From Chitinophagaceae bacterium (GTDB lineage: Bacteria > Bacteroidota > Bacteroidia > Chitinophagales > Chitinophagaceae): a DNA stretch of 37,279 nucleotides. The notes beneath the pieces were generated by a model, which was not told the DNA's origin, made no database searches, and worked only from the letters and a program-made list of their open reading frames with translations. Positions 24,643-33,758 of the stretch are shown piece after piece. Within the stretch, counting starts at the first letter, position 1. Each line of letters opens with the position of its first letter. A program made the position numbers and the translations under genes. Where the stretch lies: the NCBI GenBank assembly GCA_025449935.1, contig JANWIJ010000077.1, forward strand, positions 1-37,279, read 5' to 3'.

Positions 24643-26142
24643 TCAGGCAATTAAGGCTTTTAGTTTATTCCGGTCCACTTTCCCATTTGTGTTCAGCGGG
24701 AAATTATCCTGCCGGATAATCTTTGTGGGGACCATGTAGTAAGGCATCTTCGATTTCAGGTAATCCGTCAACAGGACCGGGTTTTCCAGGTCGCCTTCGA
24801 CAAATAAGGCAATTTCCGTATTGCCGGTGCTGTTTTGAAAAGCAACAGCAATCGCATTACGCCCATTCACACATATCCTGGCATGATGCTCAATTTCACC
24901 CAATTCAATCCGGTAACCCTGTATTTTTACCTGGAAGTCAAGCCGGCCCGAATACATGATGTCACCCGCTTCATCCATATAGCACAGGTCCCCGGTTTTA
25001 TAAAACCGCTCCGTCACACCATCTAATTCCAGTTCGAAAAATGATTCTTTATTTTTTTCAGGGTTATTCCAGTACCCGGCGGTCAATTGGTCTCCCGAGA
25101 TACAAAGCTCCCCCTTACTGCCTGCGGCCAGTATATTCCTTGCTTCATCTGTGATAATAGCATGCACCCCATTCATCGGTTTCCCGATAGACAGCATGCC
25201 GTTCAGATCCTTGTTTATACCGGTGCGGCTATATTTATAATACGTGCAGTAAATCGTTGCTTCTGTTGGGCCATAAAAATCATATATCTCCGCCTGCGGA
25301 ATACAGGCAGACCATTCCCTTATTAATTCAACCGGGGAAGCTTCTGCTGTCAATATGCAATACCGCATGCTTTGGGAGTTGATTTCATCAAAATAGGGCC
25401 GCAAGTAACGGATCATTGACGGTGCCATCACCCCGAATGTGAGCCGGTGATCGTCCATCAACCCATAGACATAACTGTATTTGATCTGGTCGTGGGGAAT
25501 CGTATATACACAGGCTCCCCGGGTAAGCGGCGTTAAAAAAGATTGTACCGATACATCAAATGTGAGGTCAAAACATTGCAGGCAGCGGTCCGCCGCAGTA
25601 ACGTCAAACCCCACTTCAAAAAAAGATTTCATAAACGCCCCTACATTGCTTCGCATTAACGGAACACCTTTGGGCTTACCCGTACTTCCCGATGTAAAAA
25701 GAATATATGCCAGTGCTTCTTCCGGTGCTTCTTCCGGTGATTGATTTTTAAAATCCTTTTCACCGGTTTGTAACCCGGCGCTTTCAATAATTTTTACACC
25801 AGTGAAGGGGTTATTGATTCCCGAGCTGATCACCAGGTCGATATCAGCCTGTGCAATGATCTCCATACTCCTTTCGGCTGGCTGCTGCGGATGAAGGGGA
25901 ACATAGGCCAGTCCTTCGGACCAGATAGCAAAAATAGCTGCATAAGTTTCTATATCATCATTGGCCACCAACCCCACATTCCTGCTCTTATAACCCGTTA
26001 AACGGATCTTCTCCCGGATGGCGGAGACACAGCTTCCCAATTCATTATAGGTATAGAATCTTTCATTAATGCAAAATGCATTATTCGTCCCGGACTCCCG
26101 GACCATCCTGAAAAATGGGGTCAATACGTATTCATAAAACAT
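24643..26142 (-). CDS. Amino-acid adenylating enzyme, DltA-like
   Basis: A 499-residue stand-alone adenylation enzyme, the size of DltA. Core motifs: A3 LFTSGSTGKPKGVPL (about 149-162), A4 FDLTFDVSVQSF (191-202), A5 YDFYGPTEATIY (287-298), A7/A8 YKTGDLCYMDE and GRLDFQVKIQGYRIELGEIE, A10 NTNGKVDR with Lys488. Asp196 in FDVS matches the aspartate (Asp235 of PheA) that binds the alpha-amino group, so an amino acid rather than a fatty or aryl acid is the expected substrate. D-alanine is possible but the pocket is not worked out here. It leads a six-gene cassette with GNAT, ACP, MBOAT, SGNH and methyltransferase, in the same direction and tightly packed. It would load the ACP. Confidence 0.9.
   Translation of the reverse strand: MFYEYVLTPFFRMVRESGTNNAFCINERFYTYNELGSCVSAIREKIRLTGYKSRNVGLVANDDIETYAAIFAIWSEGLAYVPLHPQQPAERSMEIIAQADIDLVISSGINNPFTGVKIIESAGLQTGEKDFKNQSPEEAPEEALAYILFTSGSTGKPKGVPLMRSNVGAFMKSFFEVGFDVTAADRCLQCFDLTFDVSVQSFLTPLTRGACVYTIPHDQIKYSYVYGLMDDHRLTFGVMAPSMIRYLRPYFDEINSQSMRYCILTAEASPVELIREWSACIPQAEIYDFYGPTEATIYCTYYKYSRTGINKDLNGMLSIGKPMNGVHAIITDEARNILAAGSKGELCISGDQLTAGYWNNPEKNKESFFELELDGVTERFYKTGDLCYMDEAGDIMYSGRLDFQVKIQGYRIELGEIEHHARICVNGRNAIAVAFQNSTGNTEIALFVEGDLENPVLLTDYLKSKMPYYMVPTKIIRQDNFPLNTNGKVDRNKLKALIA
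25713..25736. repeat. Two tandem copies of a 12-bp unit inside the adenylating enzyme gene
   Basis: Two exact copies of GTGCTTCTTCCG in a row (25713-25724, 25725-25736), coding for a doubled acidic EEAP-type linker just before core motif A3. A small in-frame duplication, probably neutral. Confidence 0.7.
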
Positions 26143-26236
26143 ACGGCTATAATTGTTTGCTTTTGGTTATTTTATTTTCTCAGCCAGCCTGAATATACAT
26201 ACCATCAGCGCTATTTACAACATCAGCACCCGGAAT

Positions 26237-27619
26237 TCAATATGCGTTTTTATCTCCTTTGATGGTAACGTATACAGTTAAAAAAACAATACGCAGGTCC
26301 AGCCATAAGCGCCAGTTTTCCAGGTACCAGATATCATGCTCTATCCGTTTACGCAACTGTTCCTTGATTTTTATTTCCCCCCTGAACCCGTTTACCTGTG
26401 CCCAGCCCGTTACACCTGGTTTAACGAAATGGCGGATCATATATTCATTCAATACCCGGGAATAATCTTCCGTATGTCTCAACATATGCGGCCGGGGACC
26501 CACCACGGACATATTCCCTATCAAAACATTAAAAAACTGGGGCAACTCATCCAGGTTGGTCTTTCGCAAAAAACGACCTAACCGGGTTATCCGGACATCA
26601 TTCATGGTCACCTGCTTGGAATCCGCTTCTTTATTGACCCGCAGGGTCCTGAACTTAAAACAACGGAACGGCTTGTTGCTCCTGCCTGACCGCATCTGGA
26701 CGAAAAATACAGGACCCCGGGAGTTTAATTTGATCAGGATAGCAATCAACGGCATGAGCCATGACAATAACAAAGTAACCACCAGGAAACTGAATATAAT
26801 ATCAAAAAGACGTTTTTTGATTCGGGCAGCGATATCATCCAATGGTTCCGAACGTAAAGATAAAATGGGAATATCCTCCACGAAATCAATGTGAATTGTC
26901 CGGTTGACAAACAAATGAAAATCCGGAACAAACTTGAAACGGATCATATTTGTTTCAGCCGCCTGGGCCAGGTCGTATACATAGGTATTTGATTCCGGGG
27001 AAATGGTTGAATAAATCTCATCAATTTTGTTATCGATCGCATAAGAGATACAATCCCTCCTGTTACCAAGGATGGGAAAGATAGAAAGCTCGTTTACTTC
27101 GTTCGTGTCTTCGAAATATCCCTCCACGGACATATTCTGGTTGTTCAGCAAAAAATGACTGACCAGTTTTTTGGAAAGTGTATTATAGCCAAGCACAATC
27201 ACCTTCTTATTAAACTTATTACCCTTCCGGAGGTAAAATGCAAATAAAAGAAACAGCAGCCGCGTGACAAAAATGGTGATCCCGAAACCAATAAAATTCA
27301 TTACGACAAATAACCGGGAGTAATTATAATTGTATAAAAAAATGAATAATAAGATAAAGATGGTAAATGTGACCAGCGCCTTTAGTGATCTTTTGGCAAA
27401 ATGCTCAAAATTCAAAAAATTGCTTTTGATATATACCACATTCACATAGGCTGCTACCAGCCAGGCCAGGTTTGAAACCAGGAAAAAAAGTATATACTCA
27501 TACTCTCCCTTATCCACCCGGTCCATCAGCAATAACAATATCAGGTGCACTACATTAAGTGCAAACAGGTCCATGCCGGCGAAAAAGAAACGGAATAAAT
27601 TAGTGTTGCGGGTAGCCAT
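26237..27619 (-). CDS. Polyprenyl-phosphate sugar-1-phosphate transferase (glycan-initiating, WcaJ/WbaP-like)
   Basis: A 460-residue membrane protein. The N-terminal part has about four membrane helices (first 130 residues), then a CoA-binding-like Rossmann domain (KKVIVLGYNTLSKKLVSHFLL, about 140-240). The C-terminal bacterial sugar transferase domain begins with KRLFDIIFSFLVVTLLL. It includes FRCFKFRTLRV, GRFLRKTNLDELPQFFNVL, GNMSVVGPRPH and the ending VKPGVTGWAQVNGFRGE, all hallmarks of the initiating enzyme that moves a sugar-1-phosphate to undecaprenyl phosphate. It therefore marks the surrounding genes as a glycan assembly locus. 94 bp separate it from the downstream adenylating gene, and 167 bp lie upstream of it. 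Confidence 0.95.
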   Translation of the reverse strand: MATRNTNLFRFFFAGMDLFALNVVHLILLLLMDRVDKGEYEYILFFLVSNLAWLVAAYVNVVYIKSNFLNFEHFAKRSLKALVTFTIFILLFIFLYNYNYSRLFVVMNFIGFGITIFVTRLLFLLFAFYLRKGNKFNKKVIVLGYNTLSKKLVSHFLLNNQNMSVEGYFEDTNEVNELSIFPILGNRRDCISYAIDNKIDEIYSTISPESNTYVYDLAQAAETNMIRFKFVPDFHLFVNRTIHIDFVEDIPILSLRSEPLDDIAARIKKRLFDIIFSFLVVTLLLSWLMPLIAILIKLNSRGPVFFVQMRSGRSNKPFRCFKFRTLRVNKEADSKQVTMNDVRITRLGRFLRKTNLDELPQFFNVLIGNMSVVGPRPHMLRHTEDYSRVLNEYMIRHFVKPGVTGWAQVNGFRGEIKIKEQLRKRIEHDIWYLENWRLWLDLRIVFLTVYVTIKGDKNAY

Positions 27620-27786
27620 GAAGATTAATTTAAGTGTTGCTTAAAGCAAGGACAGTTAAATTTTACCGGTTTTGTATCAGCGATTTGAATTTCAGCAATA
27701 AGTGAAACAGTGCTGCCATCTGGTTGCCAAGGACGAGCTGTAGTTGCCCGGTTATTGCCGGGTCTTAAAGAATTATCCCAGGAGCC

Positions 27787-28668
27787 TTAACCTGCCTTGC
27801 GGGATGTGATTCCCTGGTCATACTGGTGAATCAGTGAAACGGTTTCCTGGATATTTCCCTGCGAAGAAGCACCAAATAAAATAGATTCAATGTTAGGCAA
27901 GGAGCAAACATACTCAAGCGCTTCTTTTGCGGAAATCGCACCCCCTGCAAGTACCTGCATTGCCACCACCCTGACTTTTTTAGTATGCAGCAATTCCTCG
28001 TAGGTCTTTTTACCCCCCGACATCCGGAATCCCGCTTTATTGATCGACGCGCAGATGATCGGGTTCTGGATCCCTGCTTCGTTCAATACGGTTAATAAGC
28101 GGGGCAGGTTCATGGTAATAAAACCGGGTTCAGCGTTGTATTTTTTAATCACATAGTTATGAAAAGCTTTGAGCACATCCGTCATTCCCAGGCCCAGCAG
28201 GAGGTCGGTGATCACATTTTGCAGGAATATAACCGGGGTTTTTATTCCTTTAAACATTTTCATTTCCGCATCAATGAGCAGTTCCATGATGGACAAGTAG
28301 TCTTTGGAGAGATAGGCCATGCCTCCTTTGAACAAGGAACCAAAAAAATTCCCGGGAACATATTCTTTTAAAGTTCCCACTACGCCCAATTCAGTGACCG
28401 CGTTGGCGTATTTGTGTGCATAGGGCATGCAGGGATAAATACTGAAATTACTATACTGCTGCGGGTGCTCGCGGATAAAATCACAGATATTGGAAATACG
28501 GTCGTGGGTGGTACACATGAAAGTATTGATACCCGCATCCATGGCATAATCCAGTGTTTTTAGGATGGCAGAATCATTTTTAAATTTAATAGCCTGTGCT
28601 CTCGACTTTTCATCAGAGATATGATTCACCGCAAAGAACTGGTTGTCTCCAAAAAGAATTCTTTCCAT
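27787..28668 (-). CDS. Aldo/keto-reductase-like TIM-barrel protein, function unknown
   Basis: A 293-residue soluble protein. Repeated strand-helix units and the C-terminal SILFGASSQGNIQETVSLI, which looks like the cofactor-binding end of aldo/keto reductases (IPGASS... pattern), point to a TIM barrel of that superfamily. The segment DAGINTFMCTTHDR lies where AKRs have GINxFDTAxxYG, but the catalytic Asp and Tyr are replaced (M-C, H-D), so classical AKR chemistry is doubtful. The gene is 2 bp after the Gfo/Idh/MocA gene, so they probably work in one sugar pathway. I do not recognise a named family member. Confidence 0.65.
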   Translation of the reverse strand: MERILFGDNQFFAVNHISDEKSRAQAIKFKNDSAILKTLDYAMDAGINTFMCTTHDRISNICDFIREHPQQYSNFSIYPCMPYAHKYANAVTELGVVGTLKEYVPGNFFGSLFKGGMAYLSKDYLSIMELLIDAEMKMFKGIKTPVIFLQNVITDLLLGLGMTDVLKAFHNYVIKKYNAEPGFITMNLPRLLTVLNEAGIQNPIICASINKAGFRMSGGKKTYEELLHTKKVRVVAMQVLAGGAISAKEALEYVCSLPNIESILFGASSQGNIQETVSLIHQYDQGITSRKAG

Positions 28669-28670
28669 TT

Positions 28671-29684
28671 TTAAAGGGTCGTATTATTTTTTATTAATGA
28701 GATTACTTTATCTGTTTGCCAGGCACTCTGGAAATTATTGATCGTGTTGGGCACCTTTTTCTGGATAGCTTTGATAAAATAATCAATCTGTGCTGAATAT
28801 TCTTCTCCCCGCAGGTAGAAGTCAACCTGCTCTGTCAGGTCGGTTACATACTTGACATTCCAGCCACGGGTATATCCCGCCGGGGTTTCTTCCGTATTGA
28901 AATATACTTTCAACTCATTCGCATCACAAATGATCTTTCCTTTGCTGCCCTGGATAGTGACCGATGTTGACATTTTCCGGTAGGTTATATCACTCCAGTT
29001 AACGAGCAAAATACCTGTTACTTTCGACGATAATTCAAGCAATGCCGAGACAGAGTCCTCAACATTTTTTGAATAAAGTGGTTTTAAAACCGCTCCTTTT
29101 ACGGCCGTAATGGGACCCAGTGTATAATTTATAAGATCGATGACATGTGATGCATAGTCCATCAGGCATCCCCCTCCTTCCGAAGGATCTGCCCGCCAGT
29201 TGCCTTGTTTGGGTCTTGTTACTACCGGGCCGTATGCTTCCCCGGCAAAGTGAAATATTTCTCCGAGGTCGCCGCTGTCCACAATCCGTTTCAGCTCCCG
29301 GAATGTACCGACAAACTTATTGTGGTACCCGACCTGGTTAACCAATTTCTTGCTGGCAGCCAGTTCCACAAGCTCCTGTCCTTCGCCTACGGTGAGGCAT
29401 AATGGTTTTTCTGCAAATACGTGCTTCCCCTTTTCCAGCACTTTTTTAACCATTACCGCATGATATTTTGTTGGAACAGCCACGAACACCGCATCAGCCG
29501 GCGCTTCGTCCAGCATTTTTTCGTAATCAGTATAACAGGGGAACTTTGAAAATTTTCGAAAAGCATCCACGACCATTTTAGAAGTATCGCTGACCCCGGT
29601 TACCTGCACATCGGGATGTGCTCCCAGGATAGCCAGGTGCGAAATGCCCATCTTTCCAGCGCCTATCAATGCAACATTTACCAT
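28671..29684 (-). CDS. Gfo/Idh/MocA family NAD(P)-dependent sugar oxidoreductase
   Basis: A 337-residue enzyme. The N-terminal Rossmann motif is VALIGAGKMGISHLAI, with the family EKP motif in HVFAEKPLCLTV (about residue 96) and the late GGGCLMDYASHVIDLINY, whose aspartate and histidine are the usual catalytic pair. Enzymes of this family oxidise or reduce sugars or their nucleotide derivatives with NAD(P). Length is usual. It is packed 2 bp from the AKR-like gene and 2 bp from the next glycosyltransferase gene. The sugar is unknown; a UDP-sugar 3-dehydrogenase is one possibility in such loci. Confidence 0.9.
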   Translation of the reverse strand: MVNVALIGAGKMGISHLAILGAHPDVQVTGVSDTSKMVVDAFRKFSKFPCYTDYEKMLDEAPADAVFVAVPTKYHAVMVKKVLEKGKHVFAEKPLCLTVGEGQELVELAASKKLVNQVGYHNKFVGTFRELKRIVDSGDLGEIFHFAGEAYGPVVTRPKQGNWRADPSEGGGCLMDYASHVIDLINYTLGPITAVKGAVLKPLYSKNVEDSVSALLELSSKVTGILLVNWSDITYRKMSTSVTIQGSKGKIICDANELKVYFNTEETPAGYTRGWNVKYVTDLTEQVDFYLRGEEYSAQIDYFIKAIQKKVPNTINNFQSAWQTDKVISLIKNNTTL

Positions 29685-29686
29685 AA

Positions 29687-30817
29687 TTATTTATCTTTTT
29701 TTCTTCTCCTGAATAAATTTATATACTGATCCGCCACAGACTCCCAGTTAAACCGCAGTTGTATATCTGCTTTTCCCGCCGCGGCCATTTGCTCGTGCGC
29801 CTCATGACTGGCCAGGGATTTTTCCATGGCCGCTCTCAGGGACGAAGCATCACCCGATTTAAAATGGACAGCATTATTCCCCGTGATAAAGGTATTTTCG
29901 GGAATATCTGAACATATCAGGGGCGTAGCCAGTCCCATGACGGTCAGAATAACAGGGGACAACCCTTCAATCAGGGACGGCTGCACATAAGCAAACGCGT
30001 TTTTCATTAATATATTGGTCTCATCGCCATACAGGTACCCGGGAAAAATGATCCGCCCGTCATTTACATTCCTGATCCTGGATTCATATTCGCCGGGGTT
30101 GGGTGAACCGCCGATCATGACCAGTTTCTTGTCTGTTTTCAGCTCCCGGAAAGCTTCCACCAGCAGGTGAAGACCTTTATCAGGAATAAATCTTCCGACA
30201 AATAAAAAATATTCCCCCTCCCGGATATTGAACCTGTTTAATACGTCTTTGGATGCCGGCAGCGTTGGTACTTCCGAACCGTAGGGTATAAAATCATACT
30301 TCCTGTTGAATTTTTTTTCAAAATACTCCCGGGTGAAAATATTATCAAACGCTACTTTATTTGGCAGGTAAGCCGTGATATAATTTGACAACCTGTAAAA
30401 TAACTTGCCATACCAGGGCCATTTATCCCTTTTCCAATCCATCGCAAACTGGCTGACGACTACTCTTTTGCCGGCTAAACGTAAGAAAACAGCCCAGATA
30501 CTGTTGGCGCCGCTGTGAAGGTGTATAATATCGGCGCGGTTACGGAATATCACATCGAATGTTGCTTTAAATGAATGAACAAGGGTGTCAAACCCGGCTT
30601 TCTTCACGGTCTTAAAATACCTGAGTTCCACTCCTTCATACTCTTTATTTGTTACGGAATCATCTTCTGAATAGAGCCGGCAGTAAGCCAGTACCCGGTG
30701 GCCCCGTTTTACAATCCGGGGATACAATTCGAGTGCAAATTTATCGGAGCCTGCCCCGCCTGCCTTTGGAGGAATAGACCTGAATCCACCAAATGCGGCT
30801 ATTCTTAATTTTTCCAT
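29687..30817 (-). CDS. Glycosyltransferase family 4 (GT-B)
   Basis: A 376-residue protein from the ATG at 30817 (5 bp after the RmlD-like stop); a TTG at 30880 would add 21 residues inside the neighbour. Rossmann-like N-terminal half with FRSIPPKAGGAGSDKFALEL and IIHLHSGANSIW; the C-terminal half holds YFLFVGRFIPDKGLHLLVEAF, IIFPGYLYGDE and PSLIEGLSPVILTVMGLATPLI. The nucleotide-sugar motif EX7E is altered: the first Glu is kept, but the second is Thr (EGLSPVILTVMG). Either it is a variant site or activity differs. Soluble, probably associated with the inner membrane, adding one sugar of the repeat unit. Donor and acceptor are unknown. Confidence 0.88.
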   Translation of the reverse strand: MEKLRIAAFGGFRSIPPKAGGAGSDKFALELYPRIVKRGHRVLAYCRLYSEDDSVTNKEYEGVELRYFKTVKKAGFDTLVHSFKATFDVIFRNRADIIHLHSGANSIWAVFLRLAGKRVVVSQFAMDWKRDKWPWYGKLFYRLSNYITAYLPNKVAFDNIFTREYFEKKFNRKYDFIPYGSEVPTLPASKDVLNRFNIREGEYFLFVGRFIPDKGLHLLVEAFRELKTDKKLVMIGGSPNPGEYESRIRNVNDGRIIFPGYLYGDETNILMKNAFAYVQPSLIEGLSPVILTVMGLATPLICSDIPENTFITGNNAVHFKSGDASSLRAAMEKSLASHEAHEQMAAAGKADIQLRFNWESVADQYINLFRRRKKDK

Positions 30818-30822
30818 TTCTA

Positions 30823-31731
30823 TTATCCTAAATATCCCTGGTAATATTTCCCGATGTATTGTTTGAGTGCCACCCGCCAATCCTGCATCAGGTTCAGCTT
30901 CCTTAATTCCAGTTTCCGGTTTACCAGTCTTTCACAGGGGGGACGCTGGGCAAAATATATTTCCTTGAAATAGTCAGATTTTACACTGGTGATTTTTACC
31001 CGGTCCTGCAGGTTGAGTAATTTCAATAATTCACCGGCAACTTCCAGCCGGCTGGTTTGCCCGCCACATACCATATTATACAGTCCCCAGTATTCCTGCT
31101 CAATCAGTGCTTTTACGTTCTTTGCAAAATCATGCGTATAGGTAGGTGTGCCATCCTTATCATCCACAATAAATAATTCCTGTTTCCCGTCCTTCAGTTG
31201 CTGCATTAATTTTTGAACAAACTTTTTATCCTTTTTTGGGCCCGCTCCCATCATCCAGCCGGCCCGGCAAACCAGGTACCGTTTTGCGTTTTCCATTACA
31301 TAGCGTTCCCCCATGTACTTGGATCTTGCATACACGCCGAGAGGATTGGGCATATCCCAATCATCATATAATTCCTTTTCCCCGTCAAAAATGCCGGCAG
31401 TACTTATATATAATAAAGGAATATCCAGCTCATTGGCAATATAAACGGCATTTTCTGCCGCCAGGGTATTGGTAGCATAAGTGTCTTCCGCGTTTTCTTC
31501 ACAAAACTCAAGATTGGTATAAGCCCCCAGGTGAAAAAGATAATCCGGCTTAAAATCAGCTACATCTTTTTTATAGGCTTTGAAATCCCGGAAATCCAGG
31601 AAAGTTATCCAGGATTCGTTGACATCCTTATCGGTACACTTAATTTCAAATTCATCCCTGAACTGGTGGTAAAATGCTTCCCCCAGCATTCCGCCTGCTC
31701 CGGCCATATAAACTTTCTTCTTTTGAGACAT
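30823..31731 (-). CDS. RmlD-like NAD(P)-dependent sugar reductase (extended SDR)
   Basis: A 302-residue extended short-chain dehydrogenase. The nucleotide motif is GAGGMLGE (TGxxGxxG class), the catalytic pair is in YARSKYMGE (Tyr-x3-Lys), and the text HLGAYTNLEFCEENAEDTYATNTLAAEN is characteristic of dTDP-4-dehydrorhamnose reductases. The rest of the dTDP-rhamnose set (RmlABC) is not in this window, so the sugar could be rhamnose-like or another nucleotide-linked deoxy sugar. It is packed with the GT4 gene downstream, 28 bp after the acyltransferase gene. Confidence 0.87.
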   Translation of the reverse strand: MSQKKKVYMAGAGGMLGEAFYHQFRDEFEIKCTDKDVNESWITFLDFRDFKAYKKDVADFKPDYLFHLGAYTNLEFCEENAEDTYATNTLAAENAVYIANELDIPLLYISTAGIFDGEKELYDDWDMPNPLGVYARSKYMGERYVMENAKRYLVCRAGWMMGAGPKKDKKFVQKLMQQLKDGKQELFIVDDKDGTPTYTHDFAKNVKALIEQEYWGLYNMVCGGQTSRLEVAGELLKLLNLQDRVKITSVKSDYFKEIYFAQRPPCERLVNRKLELRKLNLMQDWRVALKQYIGKYYQGYLG

Positions 31732-31759
31732 ATATTATTCTGTTATTATTAATTCTTAA

Positions 31760-32458
31760 TTAAGGCTGTTTCCGGGATCTTATTACTTTACCGGGAACCC
31801 CTGCAACAATTGAATACGGGGGAACCGAAGATTTGACAATGCTCCCTGCCGCGATAATACTACCGTCTCCAACCGTTACGCCATCCAGTATCGTTGCCCT
31901 CGTACCGATCCACACATTATTGCCGATGGTTACACCTTTCCTGGATTCTGGCTGGTCGAGCATCAGTATATCCGGGTCAGCAAACCCGTGATCCTCCGAA
32001 AAAATTGAAACACCGGGGCCAAACATAACGTCATTACCTATCGTCACCGTACCTCTAACCTGTATAAAACAATTTTGAGCAATACCCACATTGTCGCCGA
32101 TGACCAACCCTTCTCCGAGTTGGCGGATAACACCCGTACATTCGATAATCGTATTGCGGTGAATAGATACGTTATTGCCAAGCCGGATACCCGATAAACT
32201 CAGCGCATTTATCTCCACGTTATCGCCGATTGTAACGGTTTTCCCGACCGATATCCGGTGACAATGTTTCAGCTTGCAGCGCCTGCCGACAAACAGGTAG
32301 CCTTTGCATGCTTTTAAAAATATCCGGTAATAAAATCCCCGCAGGTAGCAAACAGCTTTTTCGGACAAGATAATAAAAAGCTCTTTTTTAGAAAGGTTTT
32401 TATCAACACTGTAATTCTTTTTTCCCATTTTACGGATTACCGCATCAATTTTTTTCAC
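31760..32458 (-). CDS. Hexapeptide-repeat acyltransferase (left-handed beta-helix)
   Basis: A 232-residue protein. From about residue 70 the chain is a left-handed beta-helix: repeated hexapeptides such as VTIGDN, VEINAL, VTIGNDVMFGPGVSI and GVTIGNNVWIGTRATILDGVTVGDGSIIAAGSIV. The active-site histidine of the family fits in SEDHGFADP. This is the O- or N-acetyltransferase type used to decorate sugars (WcaF/VatD-like). I start it at the GTG at 32458, which overlaps the upstream GT gene by 14 bp and gives the usual N-terminus. An ATG at 32428 would be the alternative. Confidence 0.88.
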   Translation of the reverse strand: MKKIDAVIRKMGKKNYSVDKNLSKKELFIILSEKAVCYLRGFYYRIFLKACKGYLFVGRRCKLKHCHRISVGKTVTIGDNVEINALSLSGIRLGNNVSIHRNTIIECTGVIRQLGEGLVIGDNVGIAQNCFIQVRGTVTIGNDVMFGPGVSIFSEDHGFADPDILMLDQPESRKGVTIGNNVWIGTRATILDGVTVGDGSIIAAGSIVKSSVPPYSIVAGVPGKVIRSRKQP

Positions 32459-33704
32459 GGCGTAAAGAATTAAATAGGTGAATTAGCTTTTCGTAATGCA
32501 GGTTCTCCGAGAATTCAGTTAATAATTTTTCATTCCCATTCTTACCAAACTTAACCGCCTCGGCCCGGTTATCAAAAACATATTTGATTTTTGATCGCAG
32601 GTCTGCGGGATCCCCCGGAATAAAACCAAGCCCGGTATAATTGTCTGCCACCAGGTCAATTAATGCCCCCAGCCTGGATGCAATTACGCCTTTCTGGTAG
32701 GCATAACTTTCCAAAACAGCATTCGGCATATTATCATAACATTCTGATGGGCAAAGGGTGCATAAACAGGTTTCCAGGTAAGTCCTGATCTGGCTGAACT
32801 CAAGCTGACCGAGGAAAGTTATATGATGATTTTTATCCTTTAAATATTCTTTTATGACCTCGTCGTAACCATTGATGGATGACCCGATGATCACGAGTTT
32901 GTAGGCTGTGTTTTCAAAGGCCTTGACCAGCGTCAGGATACCCTTGTCATGGTCAACACGGCCCACGTATAAAAAGAAATCCTGGTAACTGACTTCGTTA
33001 ACCCCGTTTCCCGCGTGATTATAAAAAGTGGGAATACAATTAATTTTTTTGGCCGGTATGCCAAACTCCCTGAATTTCTGGCTGGTAAATTCAGCCGGAA
33101 TAATAAAGGCGGAGATTTTTTTAGTGGTTCTCCGGAAATCCTGGATTTTTAATGCCATCACTTTCAGCAAGGAATTAAAAAAGGAGTTGTTGACACATTT
33201 ATATTTCAACGCGTTCACCCGGCTGCCATGCAGGCAGCGTTCGCAAATTTGATTTTTCTGGTAGATATAAAATAAGTTGTTGACACAAATATGCCCAAAA
33301 TCTGAAATGCGCTGCACGACCGGCACTTTCATTTCGTAAGCGGCATCAATAACACTCGCTGACATTTTATTCTGGTAATACAACACGTACACAATGTCCG
33401 GGTTAAAATCCCGCAGCAGCTTTTTGAATTTTCTTTTGGCTTCAAAAGAGTAAAGCATTCTTCCCAAGACGGTAAATACCGTTCTGAAGCTCGTTTTCTT
33501 GTATTCATTCGCATACACGGCATCCCCTTTTCCAAGGGCTGACATGAAATAATCTTCGTACTCAGATGGCCTGTTCTTGTTATGCTTTATGCTGAATGGT
33601 ATGACAGAATGCCCGTTTTTTTCCAGGATCTCCTTAATATTAAACAAATACCTTTCGGGCCCTCCCGAGATAAAATAGCGGTAATTGACAAGAGCGATCT
33701 TCAT
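32445..33704 (-). CDS. Glycosyltransferase family 4 (GT-B)
   Basis: A 419-residue protein from the ATG at 33704. The N-terminal KIALVNYRYFISGGPERYLFNIKEIL is the usual start of GT4 enzymes (glycine-rich acceptor loop). The C-terminal half has FFLYVGRVDHDKGILTLVKAF, FLGQLEFSQIRTYLETCLCTLCPSECYDNMPNAVLESYAYQKGVIAS, with E and LESYA as the nucleotide-binding acidic residues. A cysteine cluster (CVNNLFYIYQKNQICERCLHG) in the middle is found in several GT4 enzymes of this kind. It probably adds a sugar to the lipid-linked repeat. The acyltransferase gene begins inside its 3' end. Confidence 0.9.
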   Translation of the reverse strand: MKIALVNYRYFISGGPERYLFNIKEILEKNGHSVIPFSIKHNKNRPSEYEDYFMSALGKGDAVYANEYKKTSFRTVFTVLGRMLYSFEAKRKFKKLLRDFNPDIVYVLYYQNKMSASVIDAAYEMKVPVVQRISDFGHICVNNLFYIYQKNQICERCLHGSRVNALKYKCVNNSFFNSLLKVMALKIQDFRRTTKKISAFIIPAEFTSQKFREFGIPAKKINCIPTFYNHAGNGVNEVSYQDFFLYVGRVDHDKGILTLVKAFENTAYKLVIIGSSINGYDEVIKEYLKDKNHHITFLGQLEFSQIRTYLETCLCTLCPSECYDNMPNAVLESYAYQKGVIASRLGALIDLVADNYTGLGFIPGDPADLRSKIKYVFDNRAEAVKFGKNGNEKLLTEFSENLHYEKLIHLFNSLRREKN

Positions 33705-33758
33705 ATTTCTTTGCAACTTGCTTTGGCCTGGTGACGCTTGCTGAATAAACCCGGGATG

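Noticed and set aside
27747-27762. Hairpin CCCGG-N6-CCGGG in the gap before the initiating sugar transferase
   Set aside because: Only 5 bp and without a T-run on either strand, so neither a terminator nor a clear operator. The 167-bp gap otherwise shows nothing I can support.
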